Positions 56,829 through 64,000 of a stretch of 64,000 bases of DNA are shown in pieces. The notes beneath the pieces are model-generated. The model had not been told where the DNA came from. It worked only from the letters and a program-made list of their open reading frames with translations, and did no database searches. Made by a program: the position numbers and the translations under genes. Numbering within the stretch: position 1 is the first letter of the stretch; every line of letters starts with the position of its first letter. Origin of the DNA: Algibacter pacificus (lineage in GTDB: Bacteria; Bacteroidota; Bacteroidia; Flavobacteriales; Flavobacteriaceae); assembly GCF_008033385.1 (NCBI RefSeq), contig NZ_VOGY01000001.1:672303-736302 (forward strand). The letters run 5' to 3'.

Positions 56829-59800
56829 ATGACAACAAACAAACACAAAAAAACACAGTGGCTGTTACTGATGTTCATCATGTTAATGGGAACATATGTA
56901 CAAGCACAAGAAAGAAACCTTAGCGGGACAGTAACATCTAGGGAAGACGGTATGGCTTTACCTGGAGTAAATGTATTATTAAAAGGCGCTTCAGTCGGGG
57001 CAATATCAGATTTTGATGGAAATTTCACCATTCGTATTCCTAACAATAATGCCGTATTAGTAGTAAGTTATTTAGGTTATGAAACTCAAGAAGTTACCGT
57101 TGGAGATAAGACGAGCTTAAAGATAGCTTTAAAGGTAGACCAAAACGAACTAGAGGAAGTTGTAGTAATAGGCTATGGTACTGTAAAAAAGAGTGATGTT
57201 TCAGGAGCAGTATCTTCAGTTAAATCGGCCGAACTTACAGCTTACCCTACATTAAATGCCGAACAAGCTTTACAAGGTAGAGCCGCTGGTGTAGCCGTAC
57301 AATCAAATAATGGAGGGGAGCCAGGAGCACCAATGAAAGTGCGTATTCGTGGCGGTACTTCTATTAATGCAAGTAGTGATGCTTTGATAGTTGTTGATGG
57401 ATTTGTGGGTGCTTCTATGCCTGCACCAGAGGATATTGCATCTATGGAAGTGTTAAAAGATGCATCTGCCACAGCTATATACGGCTCAAGAGGATCCAAC
57501 GGGGTTATTATGGTTACTACTAAAAAAGGGGTTTCGGGGAAACCTACTTTAGAATTAAACACTTCATATTCTGTTCAAAACGTTAACCATACCATTAATT
57601 TATTAGATGCAAATGAATTTGCGACTTATAGAAATGCTTATTCCAGTAATTATACTCAAGGTTCTGCAAATACAGATTGGCAAGACGAAATTTATAGAAC
57701 GGGTAGTATTTCAAATACACAACTAGCGTTTTCAGGAGGTTCAGATACTTCAAAGTATTATATTTCAGGTAATTATTACACCCAAGATGGAGTTGTTATA
57801 AACTCTAATTTAGAGCGATTTACTGTATTGAGTAACGTAGATTTGGATGTGTCAGATCGTTTTAGGGTAGGTTTAAATGTTTTTGGTGCACGTTCTAATA
57901 AAGATGGTGTTAGTACACAAGCTCAAACGGGTGGTACCGGCGGTGGCGATGTTATTTCTTCAGCCTATCGTTTTGCTCCAGATTTAGGGATATATAATGC
58001 CGATGGAACTTATACTATTAACTCTTTAGGGGATGATATTGATAACCCATATGCTTTAGCTACGGAATTAATAGATGAACGATCTGTAGATACTTATAGA
58101 ACAAATTTTTATGCGGCTTATGATATAATTGAAGGTTTGGAGTTTAAAACAACTCTTGGTTTTAGTTCAATAAATACTCAAATTGGAACCTTCAAACCTA
58201 CAACCATTTTGGCAGGTTCTGGAGTAGGAGGCGAGGCATCTATTGAAAATAGAAGATCGACTAACGTACTTTCGGAAAACTATTTAACTTACAAAAAAGC
58301 TTTAGGCAATCATAATTTTACTTTTTTGGCTGGATATTCATACCAAAAAAATACCAACGAAGGATCTGTGGCCAGTGCTAGAGGTTTTGTAACCAACGAA
58401 GTATTTTATAGAAACTTAGAAGGCGGAGCGGTAACTATGCAACCCAGTTCGTTTTTTAATGAATCTGAGTTAGTATCACTTTTCGGTCGTGTTAATTATG
58501 AATACAACAGTAAATATATTTTAACATTTACAGCAAGACGCGATGGCTCTTCAAATTTTAGTAAAAATAATAAATATGCCTTTTTCCCTTCAGGTGCCAT
58601 TGCCTGGAATATGGGGAAAGAAAATTTTTTAAAAGATAGTAACGTAATTAATAGTTGGAAATGGCGTGCTAGTTATGGAGCTACAGGGAATCCATCTATT
58701 TCACCTTATGAAACCCTTGCTAAATTTTCATCGGTATATGCGGTAATAGGAGATCAGCAAGTTAACGGTGTCGTGCTAACCGATTTTGCAAACGATAATT
58801 TAAAATGGGAAACTTCTAAACAATTAGACTTAGGAGTCGATGTTGCTTTTTTTAATAATAGATTGGACGTTGCTTTTGATTATTATAATATTAAAACGGA
58901 AGATTTATTATTTCCACGACCTTTGCCAGAGTATTCAGGAGTTTCCTCTCAAATTCAGAACATTGGAGCGTTAGAAAATAAAGGCTTCGAGTTTTCAATA
59001 AATTCAAGAAACATAGCTTCAGAATATTTTACATGGGCTACTGCTTTTAATTTCTCAACAAATAAAAATAGCATGGTTAAACTACCAGACGGTAATGATA
59101 TTTTTATCGATTCAGCACCTGGCCACTTCTTACAAAAGCAAACTCAAATTTTACGCGAAGGCGAACCTGTTGGATCCTTTTATGGTTACCAATACAAAGG
59201 TGTATATCAAGGCGGAACTCTTCCAGATGGCACAGCTACATTTTCAGGAGATTCCGACCCAGGTGGCGAGTTGTTTGCCGATTTAAACAATGATGGTGAA
59301 ATATCTACCGAAGATAGACAGATTATTGGAGATCCAACACCCGATTTTATTCTCGGTTTTAATAACGACTTTAAGTATAAAAATTTTGATATGAATTTGT
59401 TTTTTCAAGCTTCTGTTGGTGGTGAAATTCTTAACTACACTTTATTAGAATTAGGATCCGGAGCAGCTAATGCAACAACAGCTATGAATGATGCTTGGTC
59501 TGCTACCAATACAGATACCAATGTGCCAAGACCTGCAGTTCGCGAAAAAAGAATTACTTCTCGATATGTGTATGATGCAAGCTATTTGAGATTGAAAAAT
59601 TTATCCTTTGGGTATAACTTGCCAACTCCTTTTTTAGATAAAACTGGTATTAAAAATGCACGAGTTTATGTTAGTGGGCAAAATTTATTAACGTTTACAG
59701 ATTATCCAGGAGCCGATCCAGAGGCAAATTATAGAAACGATAATAATGAGAGAAGTAATACAAATGTAGGTTTAGATTACGGTAGTTACCCTAACGTGAA

Positions 59801-59834
59801 AACTTTTACTTTAGGATTAAATTTAAAATTTTAA
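56829..59834 (+). CDS. susC: SusC-family TonB-dependent transporter (susC2)
   Basis: 1001 residues. Signal peptide about 1-27 (TYVQAQ), carboxypeptidase-regulatory-like domain (LSGTVTSREDGMALPGVNV, about 30-110), TonB-box-like EEVVVIGYGTVK, plug (LQGRAAGVAVQSNNG, DGFVGASMPAPEDIASMEVL, GSRGSNGVIMVTTKKG), then the barrel to the terminal LGLNLKF. Imports oligosaccharides together with SusD2. It lies behind its own -7 box and directly after the HTCS gene, the usual order for an HTCS-controlled PUL. Clearly a different lineage from SusC1 in this window (different plug strings), so the locus handles two ligand types or two size classes. Confidence 0.97.
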   Translation: MTTNKHKKTQWLLLMFIMLMGTYVQAQERNLSGTVTSREDGMALPGVNVLLKGASVGAISDFDGNFTIRIPNNNAVLVVSYLGYETQEVTVGDKTSLKIALKVDQNELEEVVVIGYGTVKKSDVSGAVSSVKSAELTAYPTLNAEQALQGRAAGVAVQSNNGGEPGAPMKVRIRGGTSINASSDALIVVDGFVGASMPAPEDIASMEVLKDASATAIYGSRGSNGVIMVTTKKGVSGKPTLELNTSYSVQNVNHTINLLDANEFATYRNAYSSNYTQGSANTDWQDEIYRTGSISNTQLAFSGGSDTSKYYISGNYYTQDGVVINSNLERFTVLSNVDLDVSDRFRVGLNVFGARSNKDGVSTQAQTGGTGGGDVISSAYRFAPDLGIYNADGTYTINSLGDDIDNPYALATELIDERSVDTYRTNFYAAYDIIEGLEFKTTLGFSSINTQIGTFKPTTILAGSGVGGEASIENRRSTNVLSENYLTYKKALGNHNFTFLAGYSYQKNTNEGSVASARGFVTNEVFYRNLEGGAVTMQPSSFFNESELVSLFGRVNYEYNSKYILTFTARRDGSSNFSKNNKYAFFPSGAIAWNMGKENFLKDSNVINSWKWRASYGATGNPSISPYETLAKFSSVYAVIGDQQVNGVVLTDFANDNLKWETSKQLDLGVDVAFFNNRLDVAFDYYNIKTEDLLFPRPLPEYSGVSSQIQNIGALENKGFEFSINSRNIASEYFTWATAFNFSTNKNSMVKLPDGNDIFIDSAPGHFLQKQTQILREGEPVGSFYGYQYKGVYQGGTLPDGTATFSGDSDPGGELFADLNNDGEISTEDRQIIGDPTPDFILGFNNDFKYKNFDMNLFFQASVGGEILNYTLLELGSGAANATTAMNDAWSATNTDTNVPRPAVREKRITSRYVYDASYLRLKNLSFGYNLPTPFLDKTGIKNARVYVSGQNLLTFTDYPGADPEANYRNDNNERSNTNVGLDYGSYPNVKTFTLGLNLKF

Positions 59835-59835
59835 C

Positions 59836-61356
59836 ATGAAAATTATGAAAAAATATAAAATAACACTGCTATTATTAACACTAACCTTTTTAGGGTGCTC
59901 CGATTTAGAAGAGCAGCCAGTGGGCGTATTAGCTCCAGAGTCATTCTTTAAAACAACAGCAGATTTACAAGCCGTAATTAATGGGAGTTTTGCTGGCTTA
60001 TCAACAGAATCTTTTTGGGGGCGAAAACTTAGCTTAACTCTATTATTAAGAGGCGATATGGCCGATATAGGTGATCAAGGTACTTCAGGAAGGCGTCGAG
60101 AAGTTAATAATTTTACAATGGCTGATGATAATGGTATGGTAAGTGCCTTTTGGCCGCAAGCCTATTCTATTATTGGAACCGCTAACCAAGCTATTTCAAA
60201 TGCTAATCTTATTGATGAAGAGGAATCTAAGGTTAATGAAGTTGTAGCTCAAGCTTATTTTGTTAGAGCTTTTACCTATTACCACTTAGTGCGTTTATTT
60301 GGAGATATACCATATATAGATTTTGCCGTTGCTGATGCTGCTGATATTGCTACCATTTCTAAAACCCCAGAAGATGAGGTTTATGCCAATATTATTTCTG
60401 ATTTAATGTTTGCAAAACAATGGTTGCCTAATATACAGCCTTCAAGCGCTTTACCTTCAAAAGCAACAGCTGCAGCTTATTTAGCATCTGTTTATTTAAC
60501 CACTAAAGAGTATCAAAATGCAGCTACAGAAGCTCAATTTGTTATTAATAAAGAAGATGATTTTGATTTGGCATTAGAAAGCGATTTTCAAGATTTATTT
60601 AATTCAGATAAAACAGCAGGCTTGCATGAACCTTTATTCAGTATAGATTATGTTGGGCAAACTCGTGTAGGTAATTATGGTCAAGATTATATAGCTCCTG
60701 TAACGGGGATAAGAGGAGATGCCTCTTATGATTATGGTGAAGGATGGAGTGTTGCTGTGCCTAGTTTAAAAGTTTATAATACTTGGGATGGGAGAGATTA
60801 TCGTCGTGCGGTTAGTTTAGATACTACAGCTACTTCTAAAGAAGGCTTGGTTTATCCTTACACCGAGTTTGAAGATTATTCAGATTTAGCGGTTAATCGT
60901 CCACATATAGCAAAGTATTATCGAAATGCGGGACTTGCCGGAAATAATGGTAGAGAATCTAGTAATAATTATATCCCGATGCGATATGCTGAAGTATTAT
61001 TAATTGCTGCAGAAGCTTTAAATGAAATAAATGGTGGAGCACCTGAGGCCGTTTCTTATATTAATAGATTAAGAGATAGAGCTAGAATGGAGACTATGTA
61101 CCCAATGGATGTTCCGGTAGGTTTATCTCAAGAAGAGTTAAGGAAGGTCATTATAGAAGAACGAAGGCTAGAATTAGCTTTTGAATTTAAAAGATGGTAT
61201 GATATTAAAAGACTAAATATTGGTGTGGAAGCTTTTGGTATTAACGGCTTAGAACCACAACCAAATTTTGATGAGAGCAGAGATTATTTATTACCATTAC
61301 CAGGACCAGAATTGGCAAGAAACCCTAATTTATTACCTAATAATACAGGTTATTAA
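59836..61356 (+). CDS. susD: SusD/RagB-family lipoprotein (susD2)
   Basis: 506 residues with SPII signal TFLGC (Cys21); the ATG at 59845 is an alternative start. TPR-like helices (AYFVRAFTYYHLVRLFGDIP near 142-161) and the C-terminal SusD hallmark IIEERRLELAFEFKRWYDIK (about 436-455) followed by the ARNPNLLPNNTGY end. Starts 1 bp after the susC2 stop, so the pair is translationally coupled. It binds the incoming glycan at the cell surface and caps SusC2. Confidence 0.96.
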   Translation: MKIMKKYKITLLLLTLTFLGCSDLEEQPVGVLAPESFFKTTADLQAVINGSFAGLSTESFWGRKLSLTLLLRGDMADIGDQGTSGRRREVNNFTMADDNGMVSAFWPQAYSIIGTANQAISNANLIDEEESKVNEVVAQAYFVRAFTYYHLVRLFGDIPYIDFAVADAADIATISKTPEDEVYANIISDLMFAKQWLPNIQPSSALPSKATAAAYLASVYLTTKEYQNAATEAQFVINKEDDFDLALESDFQDLFNSDKTAGLHEPLFSIDYVGQTRVGNYGQDYIAPVTGIRGDASYDYGEGWSVAVPSLKVYNTWDGRDYRRAVSLDTTATSKEGLVYPYTEFEDYSDLAVNRPHIAKYYRNAGLAGNNGRESSNNYIPMRYAEVLLIAAEALNEINGGAPEAVSYINRLRDRARMETMYPMDVPVGLSQEELRKVIIEERRLELAFEFKRWYDIKRLNIGVEAFGINGLEPQPNFDESRDYLLPLPGPELARNPNLLPNNTGY

Positions 61357-61366
61357 AGTATAACAT

Positions 61367-62566
61367 ATGTTTAAAATTAATTTAATTGTATTAGTAATCG
61401 GACTTACCTGCCTTACAAGTTGTAAGTCTGATTCTAATAATAAAATAGAAAAAGAAAATATTAGCAAAATTACTTCTCCAACAGTTTTAGAAAAAAGATT
61501 TCAAAAACTTCTAGACTATCCTGTAGGGGCAACTAATTTTCCAAGAAGTATGTCTCTTAATCCAGAAGTTATTCATAAAGTGAATTCTAACGACTGGACA
61601 AGTGGATTTTTTCCTGGAAACTTATGGTTAATTTTTAAGTTAACAGGTAACAATAAATATGCAAATAGAGCGAAGTTATGGACCGCCTTAATGGAAAACC
61701 AAAAGACCAACAATAGAACACATGATATGGGCTTTAAAGTATATTGTAGTTTTGGAGAAGGGTTAAAAATAGACCCAGATAACGCTTACTATAAATCGGT
61801 TATCCTAGAAAGTGCTAAAACTTTAAGTACACGCTATGATAGAAAAGTAGGGTTAATTCGATCTTGGGATTTTAATAAAGATGTTTGGGACTTTCCGGTG
61901 ATTATTGATAACATGATGAATTTGGAGTTGTTGTTTGAAGCTACAAAAATATCTGGAGATAGTACGTTTTATAACATTGCTGTAAAGCATGCCAATAATA
62001 CTTTAAAAAATCAATTTAGACCAGATGGAAGTGTATTTCACGTTGTTAATTATGACACTATTACAGGACAAGTTAAAACTAAGGATACGCATCAAGGTTT
62101 TAATGTGAAATCTAGTTGGGCACGTGGGCAAGCTTGGGCAATTTATGGCTATACAATGGCTTACCGTTACACCAAGGATTCTAAGTATTTATCTCAAGCA
62201 GAACAAACGCTTAAATTCTATATGGAACATAAAAACTTACCTCGGGATGGTGTGCCTTATTGGGATTTTAATGATCCAGGTATTCCAAACGCTCCAAGAG
62301 ATGTTTCTGCGGCAGCACTAGTAAGTTCAGCTGCATTTGAGCTCTATAAATTTACAAAAAACAAGCACTTCCTTAACTTTGGAATAAAGCTTATAAATGT
62401 ATTAAATTCGGAATCTTACCTTTTAAGCGAAACGGTAAATGGCCCTTTTGTTTTAGATCATAGCACAGGAAACTGGCCTAAAAAGGATGAAATAGATCAG
62501 CCTATTGTTTATGCAGATTATTATTTTTTAGAAGCCTTGTTAAGACAAGAAAATTTGAAAAGTTAG
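61367..62566 (+). CDS. GH88 unsaturated glucuronyl hydrolase, lipoprotein
   Basis: 399 residues with SPII signal LTSC (Cys19). The alpha/alpha barrel has the GH88 signatures DWTSGFFPGNLW (76-87), candidate Asp120 in NRTHDMGF, candidate Asp181 in VIIDNMMN and SSWARGQAWAIYG. Family known: removes 4,5-unsaturated glucuronyl ends left by polysaccharide lyases. This implies that the glycan carries glucuronic acid and that a lyase works upstream of it, though no lyase is recognised in this window. In arabinogalactan, Rha-GlcA caps are removed by lyases of this kind, so it fits that substrate, but ulvan- or glycosaminoglycan-type substrates would fit too. 10 bp after susD2. Confidence 0.9.
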   Translation: MFKINLIVLVIGLTCLTSCKSDSNNKIEKENISKITSPTVLEKRFQKLLDYPVGATNFPRSMSLNPEVIHKVNSNDWTSGFFPGNLWLIFKLTGNNKYANRAKLWTALMENQKTNNRTHDMGFKVYCSFGEGLKIDPDNAYYKSVILESAKTLSTRYDRKVGLIRSWDFNKDVWDFPVIIDNMMNLELLFEATKISGDSTFYNIAVKHANNTLKNQFRPDGSVFHVVNYDTITGQVKTKDTHQGFNVKSSWARGQAWAIYGYTMAYRYTKDSKYLSQAEQTLKFYMEHKNLPRDGVPYWDFNDPGIPNAPRDVSAAALVSSAAFELYKFTKNKHFLNFGIKLINVLNSESYLLSETVNGPFVLDHSTGNWPKKDEIDQPIVYADYYFLEALLRQENLKS

Positions 62567-62596
62567 GCTATAACTATTATAGATGTTTTTTATTAT

Positions 62597-62636
62597 AACC
62601 ACTTCATGTCTTAAACATTGAAGTGGTTTAATTTTA
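62597..62636 (+). terminator. Terminator of susCD2 operon
   Basis: A 10-bp perfect stem (AACCACTTCA at 62597-62606, complement at 62619-62628) with a 12-base loop and a following AT-rich run (TAATTTTA), 30 bp after the GH88 stop. The rest of the gap to the IS relic (to 62768) shows nothing. Confidence 0.6.
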
Positions 62637-62768
62637 TATAATAAGGTTTTTAGGGAAAGGTATTGTAGGCAAGAAGCAAGCAATAAATTTTACACGCCTT
62701 AAGTTAGCATTTTAATAAAAACACTAAATTTAAAACATATAATAATAAATGTAATTTTGGAAATCTAG

Positions 62769-62963
62769 ACAGTTCTATTTAAGGGAAGTCTAAAATATAA
62801 CCATGCTTGCAAAGCAATTTACGATCGATTAGTAGCCAAAGGAAAGCGCAAAAAACTAGCCTTAATAGCGGTTTGTAATAAGCTTTTAAAACAGGCTTTT
62901 GCTATCGCAAAATCTGGTCTAACCTATGATAATAATTATAGAAGTGTTTTAGTGAAAAGTTAA
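62769..62963 (+). pseudogene. IS110-family transposase, C-terminal remnant
   Basis: An open frame of about 64 codons with no start codon of its own, reading KYNHACKAIYDRLVAKGK, then LALIAVCNKLLKQAFAIAKS and a YDNNYRSVL end. This is the C-terminal tail typical of IS110-type (transposase IS116/IS110/IS902) proteins. Everything upstream is missing, so it is a dead fragment. It lies just behind the PUL terminator and marks an old insertion at the locus edge. Confidence 0.75.
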
Positions 62964-63014
62964 TGAGGTTTTACTTGTTTTTTACCACAGTACTTTGTTG
63001 GGCTTTCGTATTTT

Positions 63015-63320
63015 TTAATCGACGTCTTTTTTTAACTTATCAGGATTTTGTCGTGTGTCAAAAATTGTAATGATTTCTATTTCTTTTCGTTCAGCTATTA
63101 TTCTGTAGAAAAATGTCGTTTGCTTTGTAACAACACATTTATAAAGATTTTTAAATTCCGATGATTTTGGACAACTATCAGGTTGATTTGATATTTGTTT
63201 GATTTTATCGCTTAGTTTTGAGATAAACTTGTCACGAGTTTTTACGTTCCACTCTTCCAGTAAATATTGAGATAGCTTGAGAAGTTTTGATTCGGCAAGT
63301 TCGGATAAGAATACTTTCAT
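63015..63320 (-). CDS. ParE/RelE-family toxin
   Basis: 101 residues of the RelE/ParE fold: N-terminal LSELAESKLLKLSQYLLEEW with helix pair, then CVVTKQTTFFYRI and a terminal IITIFDTRQNPDKL strand, the usual arrangement. Overlaps the antitoxin stop by one base (TAATG), as in translationally coupled type II toxin-antitoxin operons. Family known: mRNA interferase (RelE) or gyrase inhibitor (ParE); the subtype is not decidable here. Lies between two transposase remnants, so probably part of a mobile or genomic-island edge. Confidence 0.88.
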   Translation of the reverse strand: MKVFLSELAESKLLKLSQYLLEEWNVKTRDKFISKLSDKIKQISNQPDSCPKSSEFKNLYKCVVTKQTTFFYRIIAERKEIEIITIFDTRQNPDKLKKDVD

Positions 63321-63538
63321 TAAGAAATTTTCTTTAGGAATGACTCGAAGGAAACTCTTTTTCCTTTATCCAATTCCTCAACACCTTGTTTTATTTCAGA
63401 TTGTTCAGATAAAGATAATTCGTCCCAAAAATCTACTTTTTCTTTTTTTACAAAATCAGCTACCCTTTGGATGAAATCAGTGTTTTCAGTCTCCAAAATC
63501 GTTTTGAGTAGTTCAAGTTTTGTTGTTCGAATATCCAT
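63320..63538 (-). CDS. Antitoxin of ParE/RelE pair
   Basis: 72 residues from the ATG at 63538; an in-frame upstream start at 63559 adds seven residues. Acidic and lysine-rich, with DIRTTKLELLKTIL at the N terminus and WDELSLSEQSEIKQGVEEL near the middle, a string common to small Bacteroidota antitoxins encoded before ParE/RelE toxins. Its stop overlaps the toxin start by one base. It would neutralise the toxin and autoregulate the pair. Confidence 0.82.
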   Translation of the reverse strand: MDIRTTKLELLKTILETENTDFIQRVADFVKKEKVDFWDELSLSEQSEIKQGVEELDKGKRVSFESFLKKIS

Positions 63539-63639
63539 TTTAAAATTTCTTTTAATCAAATGTACAAAAAAATATGATTTAGTTCGTTTTTTTGTCAGTA
63601 TGTCTCGTCCTGAAATATGGCTACAGGTTAAAATTGAAT

Positions 63640-64000
63640 TTACGCTGTTAATTTGTATACCATATTTGGTGTTTTGAAATCTAAAGATAAGTGTAATCTT
63701 ATTTCGTTGTATAAATTAATTGCATTTTTTGTAGCTCTTTTAGCGTGTGCCATGTTATCAAAGGTTTGATCGAGATAAAACTCATCTTTTAATATGCCAT
63801 TTACACGTTCAGCCATTGCGTTTTCGTAACAATGATTTTCTTCAGTCATACTAATATCTATCTTTTTTTCTCTTAAGTATTTGCGTGTAAACATTGCTAC
63901 AATACTGTATTCCTCTATCGGAGTGATGAATAAGCCCATTGATATTTTTGGCTTGATAAATAGCCTTATTAAGAGCTCTTACACATCCCTTTAATTCTAA
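63640..64000 (-). pseudogene. IS3-family transposase (OrfB), frameshifted and cut by window end
   Basis: Reading the minus strand from 64000: RALNKAIYQAK, then the rve-domain motif LIHHSDRGIQYCSNVYTQIL. The frame then breaks within a run of seven A (63869-63863 on the minus strand) and resumes as IDISMTEENHCYENAMAERV with the catalytic Glu, ending at 63640. Removing one A restores one continuous protein. IS3 elements use A-rich slippery sites, but normally between orfA and orfB, not inside the catalytic domain. So this is either an inactivating indel or a homopolymer error. The element continues past the window. Confidence 0.8.

Overview
The window comes from a Bacteroidota genome, most likely a marine member of the Flavobacteriaceae. 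It is AT-rich, has no obvious Shine-Dalgarno sites, carries promoters with the TAnnTTTG -7 box, two SusC/SusD pairs, many SPII lipoproteins, C-terminal type IX secretion (T9SS) sorting domains, and five or so S1 sulfatase/GH30 genes of the kind found in algal or seagrass polysaccharide degraders.

Layout. (1) 653-2080: a separate clan GH-A-like glycosidase lipoprotein. (2) 2194-26791 (+): a run of about 24.6 kb with no SusCD, holding two GH30 enzymes (one resembling endo-beta-1,6-galactanases), four S1 sulfatases, two paralogous GH2-like lipoproteins, a LacZ-type GH2, an SGNH esterase, a sugar:H+ MFS porter and a cytosolic DUF5107-TPR protein. (3) 26894-27841 (-): a decayed lipoprotein gene. 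(4) 35700-28084 (-): susC1-susD1 plus two surface-lipoprotein genes, closed by a strong terminator. (5) 44375-36054 (-): GH16 with two discoidin domains, a BNR-repeat protein and a LamG protein (all T9SS cargo), then a secreted X-Pro dipeptidyl-peptidase-like S15 enzyme and a PepSY protein. (6) 44903-49321 (+): alpha-ketoglutarate semialdehyde dehydrogenase and two cytosolic M24 Xaa-Pro peptidases. (7) 50023-62566 (+): GH2, a hybrid two-component regulator, susC2-susD2 and GH88. (8) 62769-64000: IS110 and IS3 relics flanking a ParE/RelE toxin-antitoxin pair, probably the edge of the locus.

Two observations stand out. First, four promoter regions in (2), (4) and (5), on both strands and up to 42 kb apart, share a tandem half-site resembling TRTCYATWTTT, repeated with an exact 21-bp period, with the second half-site 28-29 bp before a TAnnTTTG-like -7 box. 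This looks like an AraC-type operator tying the operons into one regulon. Second, the locus pairs beta-galactan-directed glycosidases with three proline-specific peptidases and the last enzyme of hydroxyproline catabolism. I infer that the substrate is a hydroxyproline-rich galactan glycoprotein such as an arabinogalactan protein, possibly sulfated, and that both its glycan and its peptide are used. The substrate is inference; the gene families are mostly clear from motifs.
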